A DNA stretch of 64,000 nucleotides, from NCBI GenBank assembly GCA_052386675.1, contig JBQTJX010000034.1, positions 1 to 64,000 on the forward strand, given 5' to 3'. Below are positions 32,719 to 42,723 of the stretch, piece after piece (within the stretch, counting starts at the first letter, position 1; the number at the start of each line of letters is the position of its first letter). The notes beneath the pieces were generated by a model. It made no database searches, was not told where the DNA came from, and worked only from the letters and a program-made list of their open reading frames with translations. The DNA is from RBG-16-66-20 sp052386675 (GTDB lineage: Bacteria; Pseudomonadota; Gammaproteobacteria; Burkholderiales; SG8-39). Made by a program: the position numbers and the translations under genes.

Positions 32719-33711
32719 GTGAACTCGCTGGATGTCCTCGCCCGCCCGGTGCATTTCAGCCCGAGGCGTCTTACGCATGCCAACCTGTTCGTCAACGACG
32801 TCGAGCAGTCGCTGCGGTTCTACAACCAGGTCTGCGGCCTGGAGATCGTCCTGCGCCAGCCGAAGATCCGCGCCGGCTTCGTCTCCAACGGCAATACCCA
32901 CCATGACGTCGGGATGATCCAGGTCACCCCGGACGAGCTGGTCGGCGAGGACGGCCACCGCATCCTCGCCCCCGGGCAGGGCGCGCACGCCGGCCTGAAC
33001 CACGTCGGCTGGGAGATGGAGAGCGAGTTCGAGCTCGCCAAGGCGCATCGCCGCGCCATCGCCGCGGGCTGGAAGATCCACCGCACCGTCCGCCACCAGA
33101 CCTCGCACAGCGTCTACGTGTTCGACCCGGACGGGAACGTGCACGAGTTCTACGCGGATACGGTGAAGGAGTGGCGCGACCTTTACGACCGCAGCCGGAA
33201 GGTGAGCGGGCAATGGAATCCCGGCGAACAGTCGCCGTCGCTGCAGGCGCGCTACCACGCCGACCCGGAGATCCGCCGCGTCGAGGGCGCCCCGCTGCAC
33301 CCCGCCTGCGTCACCCATGTCGTGCTGACAGCCCGGAACTTCGACCGGATGCGCCTGTTCTTCACCGAGGGCGCAGGCTTGCACGAAGTGTCCTGCGACG
33401 AGGATGCCGGCCTCGCGACCTACACTTCGCCCGCGGCGCGCTACGCGTTCACGGTCGCGATCGTGCGCGCGCCTGCCGGCGCCGGACCGGAAGTCCGCGG
33501 GCTGCACCATGTCAGCTTCGTGGTGCCCACGGAGGCGGAACTCGTCATCGGCCGCGAGCGCCTGCGCCCGGCGGGCGTCGGCATCGAGCGCGAAACGGAT
33601 CTTGCGCACAAGCGCAGCCTGTTCATCCGGGATCCGAACGGCGTGTTGCTCGAGTTCTACGCGCCGCGCAACGGGGCGCCGGTGCCATCCGCCGACCCGT
33701 TCACCCTCTAG
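32719..33711 (+). CDS. Two-domain VOC protein, extradiol dioxygenase-like
   Basis: 330 residues from GTG 32719. Domain 1 (about 20-150) has RLTHANLFVNDVEQSLRFY, GLNHVGWEM and DGNVHEFYAD. Domain 2 (about 195-320) has CVTHVVLTARNFDRMRLFF, RGLHHVSFVVP and DPNGVLLEFYA. A His-His-Glu set is present in both halves; type I extradiol dioxygenases normally keep the iron site only in the second. The protein probably cleaves a catecholic or related ring with O2, or isomerises a substrate. It is followed 3 bp later by the molybdenum hydroxylase gene and sits opposite the FCD regulator. Confidence 0.82.
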   Translation: MNSLDVLARPVHFSPRRLTHANLFVNDVEQSLRFYNQVCGLEIVLRQPKIRAGFVSNGNTHHDVGMIQVTPDELVGEDGHRILAPGQGAHAGLNHVGWEMESEFELAKAHRRAIAAGWKIHRTVRHQTSHSVYVFDPDGNVHEFYADTVKEWRDLYDRSRKVSGQWNPGEQSPSLQARYHADPEIRRVEGAPLHPACVTHVVLTARNFDRMRLFFTEGAGLHEVSCDEDAGLATYTSPAARYAFTVAIVRAPAGAGPEVRGLHHVSFVVPTEAELVIGRERLRPAGVGIERETDLAHKRSLFIRDPNGVLLEFYAPRNGAPVPSADPFTL

Positions 33712-33714
33712 CGC

Positions 33715-36123
33715 ATGAAGCCGGAAGACCTGCCGCCCGCCGGCACCTCGTACATCGGCCGAGACCAGCCGCGCGTCGAGGACCTTCGCTTCATTACCGG
33801 CCGCGGCAGCTATGTGGACGGCATCGCCATGCCGGGCGCGACGTTTGCGGCGTTCGTGCGCAGCACGCATCCGCACGCGCGCGTCCTGGCCATGGACGCG
33901 CGCGCGGCGCTCGCCATGCCGGGCGTGCTCGGCGTGCTGACCGCGCAGGACTGGGCAGGCGACGGCCTGGGCGCCTACGTCGTCGTCTCGCCGGTGGAAT
34001 CCAGCGACGGCGTCAAGCGGCCCCAGGTTACGCACCCGATGCTGGCCGGCGGCAAGGTCTGCTATGTCGGCCAGCCGGTGGCGCTAGTGGTCGCCGAGAC
34101 ACGCTGGCAGGCGCTGGATGCCGCCGAGGCGGTCGAGGTCGACTACGAACCGCTGCCCGCGGCGGTCGAGACCCGGCATGCGCTCGATCCCGGCGTGCCG
34201 GTGATCCATGCCGAGCTGGGTTCGAACCTCATCTTCGACCGCGAGGCGGGCGACCGCGCCGCCGTCGAGGCCGCGTTCCGTGCCGCCGCGCATGTCACTT
34301 CGCTGGAGCTGCAGAACAATCGCATCACCGCCAACCCGATCGAGCCGCGCGCGATCCTCGCGAACTATGACGGCGGCCGCGACCAGTACACGCTCTGGGT
34401 CTCGCACCAGGCGCCGCACGTGCTGCGTCGCGACCTGGCGGAGAACACGCTGCGGCACCCCGAGCATCGCATCCGCGTCGTCGCGCCCGATGTCGGCGGC
34501 GGCTTCGGCATGAAGGCGGCGAATCATCCGGAGGAGCCCGTGCTGCTCTGGGCGTCGCGGCGGCTGGGGCGGCCGGTGCGCTGGACCTCGACGCGGTCCG
34601 AGGGCCTGGTGTCGGACGCGCAGGCGCGCGACCACTGGACCCGGGCGCGGATGGCGTTCGATGCCGAGGGCCGCATCCTTGCCATCGACGTGGACACGAT
34701 CGCCAGCCTGGGCGCCTTCCAGACCCGCATGGGCGCGAGCATCCCGGCGCAGTTCTACTCGCGCGCGCTGGTGGGCCTGTACCGGATCCCGGCGGCCTGC
34801 GTGCGCGTACGCGGCGCGCACACCAACGCGCCGCCGGTGCAGGCATACCGCGGCGCGGGCCGGCCCGAGGCGGTCTATGTGCTTGAGCGCCTCGCGGAGA
34901 ACGGCGCGCGCGAGCTGGGCATCGACGTCGCCGAGATGCGCGCCCGGAATTTCATCCGCAAGGACGAGTTCCCCTACACCATCCCGCTCGGGCTTACCTA
35001 CGACTCGGGCGACCCGCAGGGGCTGCTGGACAAGGCGAAGGCGCTGCTCGACTACGACGCCCTGATGCGCCTGAAGGTCGAGGCGCGCGCCGTTCCCGGC
35101 GGACGCCTGCTCGGCGTCGGGTGCGCGGCGTTCATGGACGCCATAGGCACCCCGAGCAAGGCGATGCTGGGCTTCGGGCGCAAGAAGGTGGGAGGCTGGG
35201 ACTCGGCCACGGTGCGAGTCCATCCCAACGGCCAGGTAACGGTGCTCGCCGGCTCGCATTCGCACGGTCAGAGCCATGCCACCACCTTCGCGCAGATCGC
35301 CGCCGACCGGCTTGGCCGGCCGATCGAGGACATCGAAATTGTCGAGGGCGACACCGACATCGTGCAGTTCGGCCACGGCACCTGGGGCTCGCGCTCCACG
35401 GTGACCACCGGCCTCGCGATCGTGAACGCCGCGGACCGCCTGGTGGAGAAATGCCGGCGCATCGCCGCCCACCTTCAGGAGTGCGATGCCGCGGATATCG
35501 TGTACAGCGGCGGCGAGTTCCGTGTCTCGGGAACAGACCGCGCGCTGCCGTTCCAGTCCGTCGTCGACGCGGCCTACCAGGGCGGAAACCTGCCCGAGGG
35601 CATGGAACCCGCGCTGGAGGCGGTGGCCTACCACGACCCCGCGGACCGCAGCTATGCGGCCGGCCTGCACCTGTGCGCGGTGGAGGTGGACCGCGACACC
35701 GGGCGGGTGACGGTGCTGCGCTACGCCGCGATCGACGACTGCGGCCGGCTCATCAACCCGATGGTGGTCGAGGGACAGGCGCATGGCGGCATCGCGCAGG
35801 GCGCGGGCCAGGCGCTGATGGAGGACTTCGCCATCGACCGCGAGACCGGGCAGCCCCTCGCGGGCTCGTTCATGGACTACGCCATGCCGCGCGCCGCGGA
35901 CCTGCCGATGCTGCATGCCGGCGCGCAGGAGACGCCCGCGGCCTCGAACCTGCTGGGGGTGCGGCCGGCCGGCGAGAGCGGCACCATCGGCGCCCTGAGC
36001 GCAGTGTCCAACGCGGTCATCGACGCGCTCTGGCCGCTGGGCGTGCGCCACATCGACACGCCAATCACCTCGCAGCGGGTCTGGGACGCGATCCGGCGCG
36101 CGCGCGGCGGGCGGGACGCGTGA
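33715..36123 (+). CDS. Xanthine dehydrogenase-family molybdopterin-binding large subunit
   Basis: 802 residues, the length of CoxL/XdhB-type large subunits. Landmarks: GRDQPRVEDLRFITGRGSYV, NPIEPRAILANYD, APDVGGGFGMKAAN (near 260), QAYRGAGRPEAVYV (near 377), AGSHSHGQSHATTF and GESGTIGALSAVSNAV (near 753, the active-site Glu). It binds Mo-pterin-cytosine dinucleotide and hydroxylates a CoA ester, aldehyde or heterocycle. The Fe-S small subunit and FAD medium subunit that normally accompany it are not adjacent. Part of the operon with the VOC protein and probably the two downstream Bug receptors. Confidence 0.9.
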   Translation: MKPEDLPPAGTSYIGRDQPRVEDLRFITGRGSYVDGIAMPGATFAAFVRSTHPHARVLAMDARAALAMPGVLGVLTAQDWAGDGLGAYVVVSPVESSDGVKRPQVTHPMLAGGKVCYVGQPVALVVAETRWQALDAAEAVEVDYEPLPAAVETRHALDPGVPVIHAELGSNLIFDREAGDRAAVEAAFRAAAHVTSLELQNNRITANPIEPRAILANYDGGRDQYTLWVSHQAPHVLRRDLAENTLRHPEHRIRVVAPDVGGGFGMKAANHPEEPVLLWASRRLGRPVRWTSTRSEGLVSDAQARDHWTRARMAFDAEGRILAIDVDTIASLGAFQTRMGASIPAQFYSRALVGLYRIPAACVRVRGAHTNAPPVQAYRGAGRPEAVYVLERLAENGARELGIDVAEMRARNFIRKDEFPYTIPLGLTYDSGDPQGLLDKAKALLDYDALMRLKVEARAVPGGRLLGVGCAAFMDAIGTPSKAMLGFGRKKVGGWDSATVRVHPNGQVTVLAGSHSHGQSHATTFAQIAADRLGRPIEDIEIVEGDTDIVQFGHGTWGSRSTVTTGLAIVNAADRLVEKCRRIAAHLQECDAADIVYSGGEFRVSGTDRALPFQSVVDAAYQGGNLPEGMEPALEAVAYHDPADRSYAAGLHLCAVEVDRDTGRVTVLRYAAIDDCGRLINPMVVEGQAHGGIAQGAGQALMEDFAIDRETGQPLAGSFMDYAMPRAADLPMLHAGAQETPAASNLLGVRPAGESGTIGALSAVSNAVIDALWPLGVRHIDTPITSQRVWDAIRRARGGRDA

Positions 36124-36179
36124 TGCCGCGCCCCGCAGCGCATTAGATCCCGAAGTAACCCCCACACCAAGGAGACCCC

Positions 36180-37151
36180 ATGACGTTCAACCGCTCTGCC
36201 GGCTTGCTGTGCGTCTCGCTCGCGCTGCTGTCCGGAGGCGCCGCCGCGCAGACCTACCCGAACAAGCCCGTGCGCATCATCGTGCCCTACCTGCCCGGGG
36301 CGATCACCGACACGCTGCCACGCCTGGTCGCGGACAAGCTGCGCGATGAATGGAACCAGCCGGTGGTGGTGGAGAACCGTCCTGGCGCGAACGGACGCAT
36401 CGGGACGGACGCAGTCGCCAAGAGCGCGCCCGACGGCCATACGCTCGCCGTCGGCATCGTGGACACGATGGTGACCGCGCCCTACCTGGTGAAGAACATG
36501 CCATACGATCCGGCGCGGGATTTCGCGCCGATCACCATCCTGGCGCAGCAGTCCTACGTCCTGGTCGCCCGCCAGGACGTGCCCTTCGCGACGGTCGCCG
36601 ACCTGGTGCGTGCGGCAAAGGCGAGTCCGGGCAAGCTGCGCTTCGGCTCCTGGGGCCCGGGCAGCGCCGCGCACCTGTCGATGGAGATGCTCAAGGCGGC
36701 GGGCGGATTCGACCTCGAGCACATTCCCTACAAGGGGTCCGCGGCGATGACGCTCGGGCTGCTGGGCGGCGAGATCGACGTCACGTTCTCCGGCTACAGC
36801 GCGGTCCTGTCGCACTACAAGGCGGGCAAGGTCAAGGTGCTGGGCCGCGCGTCCCTGGCGCGAATGCCCCTTACGCCGGACGTGCCCACGATCGCGGAAT
36901 CCGGGTTCCCGGCCTTCCAGGTGCAGGCCTGGTACGCGTTGTTCGCGCCGGCGCAGACGCCGCGGCCGGTCATCGAGCAGATCCAGCGCGCCGCCGCGCG
37001 TGCGCTGGCGACGCCCGAGATCCGCAACCGCCTCGAGGCGTTCTATGCGGAGGCGGGCGGCAATACGCCGGAGGACTTCCAGCGGCTGCTCGTCGAGGAA
37101 CGCGCGCGCTGGTCGAAGCTGATTGCGTCCCTCAAAATCTCGATGGAGTAG
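36180..37151 (+). CDS. Bug/TctC-family extracytoplasmic substrate-binding protein
   Basis: 323 residues. Signal peptide ending GGAAAQ, then TYPNKPVRIIVPYLPGAITD, VENRPGANGRIGTDAVAKSA, SAAHLSMEMLKAAGG and HIPYKGSAAMTLGLLGGE. An AGGAG ribosome-binding site is 6 nt upstream of ATG 36180. It is the first of two tandem Bug genes after the molybdenum hydroxylase, so it may bind that enzyme's aromatic or heterocyclic acid substrate (inference). Confidence 0.92.
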   Translation: MTFNRSAGLLCVSLALLSGGAAAQTYPNKPVRIIVPYLPGAITDTLPRLVADKLRDEWNQPVVVENRPGANGRIGTDAVAKSAPDGHTLAVGIVDTMVTAPYLVKNMPYDPARDFAPITILAQQSYVLVARQDVPFATVADLVRAAKASPGKLRFGSWGPGSAAHLSMEMLKAAGGFDLEHIPYKGSAAMTLGLLGGEIDVTFSGYSAVLSHYKAGKVKVLGRASLARMPLTPDVPTIAESGFPAFQVQAWYALFAPAQTPRPVIEQIQRAAARALATPEIRNRLEAFYAEAGGNTPEDFQRLLVEERARWSKLIASLKISME

Positions 37152-37155
37152 AGCC

Positions 37156-38109
37156 ATGCGCCTTCGTCCGCTTCTGGCTGCGCTGCTGTTCGCTCCCGTG
37201 ATGGCCCTGGCGCAGGCCTGGCCATCCAAGCCCATCCGCCTGATCGCGCCGTATCCGCCCGGCGGGCAGACCGACATCGTCTCGCGCTGGCTCGCGGAAC
37301 GCATCGGTCCCGCCCTGGGCCAGCCCGTCCTCGTGGAGAACCGCAGCGGTGCGCAGGGCATTGTCGGCATTGAGGCGGCGCGCACCTCCGCGCCCGACGG
37401 CCATACGCTCGTCTACGTCAACCTGTCCAACATCGCGGTGAATCCGCACGTGTTCCCGAAGCTGCCCTACGATGGGCAGCGCGATTTCGCCGCCGTGACG
37501 CAGCTGGGGCTCACCGGCCTCGCCATGACGGTGCCGGCGTCGCTCGGCGTGAAATCGTTGCGCGAGTTCATCGCCTGGGCGAAGGCGAACCCGGGCAAGG
37601 CCAATTACGCGTCGATCGGATCCGGCTCGACGCCGCACCTGTACGGCGAGATGCTCAAGGACATGGCGGGCATCGCCATGACGCACGTTCCATACAAGGG
37701 GGCGGGCCCGATCGTGATCGACCTGCTCGGGGCGCAGGTGCATATGTCCATCCTGGACCTCGCGGCGATCCGTCCTCATGTCGAGGCCGGCAAGCTCGTC
37801 GCGCTGGCGATGACCGGCCCCAGACGCTGGCCGGGATGGGAGGTGCCGACCTTCGCCGAGCAGGGCTACGCGATCGACCTCGCCGGCTGGAACGGCATCA
37901 TGGCGCCTGCGGGCACGCCGCGCGCGATCATCGAGCGGCTGAGTGCCGAGATCGTCAAGGCGGTGCAATCGCCGGAGGGGCGCGAGCAGATGCTGAAGAT
38001 GGGACTGCTGCCGACGGGGACGTCGCCGGCCGCCTTCGCCGAGGTCGTGCGCGCGGACACGGTGCGCTGGGGCGAGGTGGTGCGAAAGGCGGGGGTGAAG
38101 CTCGACTGA
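37156..38109 (+). CDS. Bug/TctC-family extracytoplasmic substrate-binding protein
   Basis: 317 residues. Signal peptide ends VMALAQ, then AWPSKPIRLIAPYPPGGQTD, VENRSGAQGIVGIEAARTSA, GSTPHLYGEMLKD and HVPYKGAGPIVIDLLGAQ. ATG 37156 is 4 bp after the previous stop; the longer frame upstream lies in the preceding gene. The two tandem receptors differ enough to bind different ligands. The gene is followed by the palindrome/GTCCGTCCC repeat pair. Confidence 0.92.
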   Translation: MRLRPLLAALLFAPVMALAQAWPSKPIRLIAPYPPGGQTDIVSRWLAERIGPALGQPVLVENRSGAQGIVGIEAARTSAPDGHTLVYVNLSNIAVNPHVFPKLPYDGQRDFAAVTQLGLTGLAMTVPASLGVKSLREFIAWAKANPGKANYASIGSGSTPHLYGEMLKDMAGIAMTHVPYKGAGPIVIDLLGAQVHMSILDLAAIRPHVEAGKLVALAMTGPRRWPGWEVPTFAEQGYAIDLAGWNGIMAPAGTPRAIIERLSAEIVKAVQSPEGREQMLKMGLLPTGTSPAAFAEVVRADTVRWGEVVRKAGVKLD

Positions 38110-38137
38110 GCCGCGGGGGGGCGCGGGCGGGACGGAA

Positions 38138-38157
38138 ATGTAACCGATCGGTTACAT
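38138..38157. repeat. 20-bp palindromic repeat, copy 3
   Basis: Identical to the copies at 28024 and 30660, located 28 bp after a stop codon and 19 bp before a GTCCGTCCC-type repeat. Confidence 0.95.
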
Positions 38158-38176
38158 CTTGTGTCCGGTACGGCCT

Positions 38177-38203
38177 TGGAAAACGTGGTCTGTCCCTGAT
38201 TTC
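38177..38203. repeat. GTCCGTCCC-type repeat, diverged copy
   Basis: 27 bp aligned to the copy at 30700 with two substitutions (core reads GTCTGTCCCTGATTTCC). It lies between a Bug gene and the end of the convergent methyltransferase-like gene. Confidence 0.85.
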
Positions 38204-38209
38204 CGGACT

Positions 38210-38938
38210 TCAGTCCAGCTGCAGCCGGCCGTCTTTTGCCTTCCCGTACCAGGTCCTGCCGCCGCCGGTCAGGGTCACCGACACGCCCTGCACGCTGCCG
38301 GCCACCGGGAATTCGCGGCCGTCGACCTTCGCGGTGCCCGAGAGCATCTGGAATTCCTGCGCCAGGGTGAATTCGCCCTGCGGCAACTGGTGTACCCCGG
38401 CCACCCGCGCCGGCACGGTCCACATCATCGCCAGGCACCAGGCCGAGTTGCAGCCGTCCTCCAGCGTCAGGTTCTCGGAGCGGTCCGGGAGCCACTCGCC
38501 CAAGTCAAAGGTGTTGGCGACGATGCGCGTGCCGGGCTTTAGCGCGAGCAGCTTGGGGCGCAGCTTCAGGTTCATGTCGCGCAGCAGGAACAGGGTGATG
38601 ACGTCGGCGCCGGAGAGGTCGGTCTCGAACAGGTCCTCGCGCACGAACTGGACGAGCGGCGAGACGCCCTCGCGGCTGGCGAGGTTGCGCGCGTATTCGA
38701 CCAGCTTTTCCTCGTACTCCACGCCCAGCGCCAGCGCGCCGCGTTTGGCAGCCGAGATGACCAGGCGCCCGTCGCCCGATCCCAGGTCGATCAGGCGCTC
38801 GCCGGGCTTGACCGCCGCCATGTCCAGCATGCGGTCCACCAGCGCCTGCGGTGTCGGCACCCACACCGCGTCCTTGCCGGCCTGGCCGAAGACGGGCTCG
38901 AAGGCCTCGGGCTTGGCCGGCGCCTGAGCGAGCGCCAA
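38210..38938 (-). CDS. Methyltransferase-fold protein 1 of 3; start region disrupted by a repeat
   Basis: A SAM-binding fold as in its two paralogues: DAVWVPTPQALVDRMLDMAA, LIDLGSGDGRLVISAAKRGA, EDLFETDLSGADVITLFLL and LKPGTRIVANTF, then a small C-terminal beta domain. The only usable start codon in this stretch is TTG 38938, which would give no signal peptide. The same frame continues upstream as LRGGLALFLASGLALAQA, a clear signal peptide, to about 38977, and then runs straight into a GTCCGTCCC repeat (38984-39007) with no ATG, GTG or TTG. The original start has probably been lost, so the gene may be inactive or use a rare start. Confidence 0.75.
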   Translation of the reverse strand: MALAQAPAKPEAFEPVFGQAGKDAVWVPTPQALVDRMLDMAAVKPGERLIDLGSGDGRLVISAAKRGALALGVEYEEKLVEYARNLASREGVSPLVQFVREDLFETDLSGADVITLFLLRDMNLKLRPKLLALKPGTRIVANTFDLGEWLPDRSENLTLEDGCNSAWCLAMMWTVPARVAGVHQLPQGEFTLAQEFQMLSGTAKVDGREFPVAGSVQGVSVTLTGGGRTWYGKAKDGRLQLD

Positions 38939-38983
38939 CCCGGAGGCAAGGAAAAGGGCGAGGCCGCCGCGAAGTACCGGGTT

Positions 38984-39007
38984 AATCGTGGTCCGTCCCT
39001 GATTTCC
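38984..39007. repeat. GTCCGTCCC-type repeat abutting the truncated 5' end of a gene
   Basis: 24 bp identical to the right arm of the 13400 copy. It lies exactly where the signal-peptide coding sequence of methyltransferase-like gene 1 should have its start codon, and 4 bp before the end of methyltransferase-like gene 2. Confidence 0.88.
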
Positions 39008-39011
39008 TGCT

Positions 39012-39821
39012 TCAGTTCAGTTCGAGCCGGCCGCCCGTGACTTTGCCGCGGTAGGTCCGCCCGACGACGGTCAGGGTCACGTCTTCGCCGCGCACTTTGC
39101 CGGTCACGGGAACGGAGCGGCCGGCGGTGCGCAGGGTGCCGGTGAGTTCCTGGTATTTCTGCAGCAGGACGAACTCGCCGTGCACGGTCTTGTGCGCGCC
39201 GGCGGCGTTGGCCGGCACGATCCACAGGAGCGCGGTGCACCAGGACACGTTGCAGCCCTTGTCCTGCGTGATGGTCTGGGTTTCGTCCGCGGTCCAGTCG
39301 CCCATGTCGAAGCTGTTGGAGACGACGCGGGTGCCGGGCTTCAGGCCGAGGATCTTCGGGCGCAGCTTCAGGTTGATGCTGGGCAGCAGGAACATGGTGA
39401 TGACGTCGGCCTTGGAGAAATCGGTCTCGAACAGGTCCGCCTTCATGAACGTGGCCTTGACGCCTTCCTTCTCGGCGTTGCGCTGGGACAGGGCGACCAT
39501 GTCCGGGTTGTACTCGACGCCCACGGCGCGCGCGCCGCGCTTGGCCGCAGTGATGACGGTGCGGCCGTCGCCCGAACCCAGGTCCATGACGAACTCGCCC
39601 GGTTTCACGCCTGCCATGTCCAGCATCCGGTCCACCAGCACCTGGGGCGTGGGCACCCAGACGACGTCCTTGCCTTCCTGGCCGGACTTGGGCTCGTAGC
39701 TGGCGGCCGCGGGGGCCTTCTGCGCCTGGGCAAGGGCGAGCGTGCTGGCGGTGGCCAGGACGAGGGCGAGTCCGGCGTGGCGGAACAGGCGAACAAGGCC
39801 AACAGGGGGCAGGGCGTGCAT
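39012..39821 (-). CDS. Exported methyltransferase-fold protein 2 of 3
   Basis: 269 residues with a signal peptide ending TLALAQA. Then VVWVPTPQVLVDRMLDMAGV, MDLGSGDGRTVITAAKRGAR (SAM-binding glycine loop), GVEYNPDMVALSQRNAE, MKADLFETDFSKADVITMFL and LKPGTRVVSNSFDMGDW, followed by a C-terminal beta domain (GRTYRGKVTGGRLELN). This is a DOT1-like class I methyltransferase pattern in a protein predicted to leave the cytoplasm, where SAM is not known to be available. Expression starts from CATAAT (39854-39859, minus strand) with an inverted repeat around the start site. Function unknown. Confidence 0.85.
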   Translation of the reverse strand: MHALPPVGLVRLFRHAGLALVLATASTLALAQAQKAPAAASYEPKSGQEGKDVVWVPTPQVLVDRMLDMAGVKPGEFVMDLGSGDGRTVITAAKRGARAVGVEYNPDMVALSQRNAEKEGVKATFMKADLFETDFSKADVITMFLLPSINLKLRPKILGLKPGTRVVSNSFDMGDWTADETQTITQDKGCNVSWCTALLWIVPANAAGAHKTVHGEFVLLQKYQELTGTLRTAGRSVPVTGKVRGEDVTLTVVGRTYRGKVTGGRLELN

Positions 39822-39829
39822 TTCGGGGA

Positions 39830-39859
39830 GGCTCCGGGAAAAGGGGAGCCCGCATTATG
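39830..39859 (-). promoter_or_regulatory. Promoter and dyad shared with methyltransferase-like gene 3
   Basis: Minus-strand CATAAT (39859-39854), 3 bp, then GGCTCC (39850-39845), 9 bp, GGAGCC (39835-39830), 8 bp, ATG. The same order and spacings to within 1 bp occur at 42677-42706. The dyad straddles the predicted transcription start, so it may be a regulator site. Confidence 0.5.
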
Positions 39860-39932
39860 CAATCGGAGGCTTTAAAATGCGCGCCCCCGCCCTCAACTGG
39901 GCGACAGTTTCACGCAAGGGATGGATCTGCAC

Positions 39933-41846
<1,914 letters not shown>

Positions 41847-41850
41847 CTTT

Positions 41851-42669
41851 TCAGCGGGCGGGCTCGCTCTTGAGCTCGAAGCGCCCGCCGTTCATGCGGC
41901 CGCGGTATGCGCGGCCGCCGGCGGTGAAGGTCACTTCTTCGCCGCGCACCTTGCCCTCCAGCGCGTAGGCCTTGCCGCCGTCCACCAGGCTGCCCGAGAG
42001 TTCCTGGTAGTGCTGCTTGAACCGGACCTCGCCCTGCGGCAGCCTGTGCGTGCCCTCGACCCGCGCCGGGACGATCCACAACAGGGCGGTGCACCAGGAG
42101 GTGTTGCAGCCGGCCTCCGCGCTCAGGGTGGCGCGGCCATCCTCTTTCCAGTCGCCCATGGTGAAGCTGTTGGACGCGATGCGCGTGCCCGGCTTCAACG
42201 CCAGGATCTTGGGGCGCAGCTTGATGTTGATGTCCGGCAGCAGGAACATGGTGATGACGGTGGCCTTCGAGAAATCGGTCTCGAACAGGTCGGCCTTCAT
42301 GAACGTCGCACGGTCGGCAACGCCTTCCTTCGCGGCGTTCCTCTGCGACAGCGCCACCATGTCCGGGTTGTACTCGACGCCCACGGCGCGCGCCCCGCGC
42401 TTGGCCGCGGTGATGACGGTGCGGCCGTCGCCGGAGCCAAGGTCCATGACGAAGTCGTCTTTCGTCACCCCGGCCATGTCCAGCATCTTGTCCACCACCA
42501 CCTGCGGCGTCGGTACCCAGACCACGTCCTTGCCTTCCTGGCCGGAGGTGGGTTCGTAGGTGGATGACGCCGACCCGGGGGCCTTCTTCGCCTGCGCGAA
42601 TCCGGTGGTGGCGAATGCGGCGAGGACGATGGCGAGGCCGATGCGGCGGATGCGTGCTGCGGCGTGCAT
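41851..42669 (-). CDS. Exported methyltransferase-fold protein 3 of 3
   Basis: 272 residues. Signal peptide MHAAARIRRIGLAIVLAAFA ending GFAQA. Then VVWVPTPQVVVDKMLDMAGV, MDLGSGDGRTVITAAKRGAR, GVEYNPDMVALSQRNAAKEG, ADLFETDFSKATVITMFLLP and ALKPGTRIASNSFTMGDW, with the same C-terminal beta domain (GRAYRGRMNGGRFELK). It is closer to paralogue 2 than to paralogue 1. The long frame upstream of ATG 42669 is a shadow of the next gene. It shares its promoter/dyad with paralogue 2 and ends 5 bp from the convergent htpG gene. Confidence 0.87.
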   Translation of the reverse strand: MHAAARIRRIGLAIVLAAFATTGFAQAKKAPGSASSTYEPTSGQEGKDVVWVPTPQVVVDKMLDMAGVTKDDFVMDLGSGDGRTVITAAKRGARAVGVEYNPDMVALSQRNAAKEGVADRATFMKADLFETDFSKATVITMFLLPDINIKLRPKILALKPGTRIASNSFTMGDWKEDGRATLSAEAGCNTSWCTALLWIVPARVEGTHRLPQGEVRFKQHYQELSGSLVDGGKAYALEGKVRGEEVTFTAGGRAYRGRMNGGRFELKSEPAR

Positions 42670-42676
42670 TTCGGGT

Positions 42677-42706
42677 GGCTCCAGGATAGGGGGAGCCGCC
42701 ATTATG
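42677..42706 (-). promoter_or_regulatory. Promoter and dyad of methyltransferase-like gene 3
   Basis: Minus-strand CATAAT (42706-42701), 3 bp, GGCTCC (42697-42692), 9 bp, GGAGCC (42682-42677), 7 bp, ATG. It mirrors the layout at 39830-39859. A divergent -10-like TAGGAT (42711-42716) serves the plus-strand gene. Confidence 0.5.
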
Positions 42707-42723
42707 CAGGTAGGATTCCCGCC

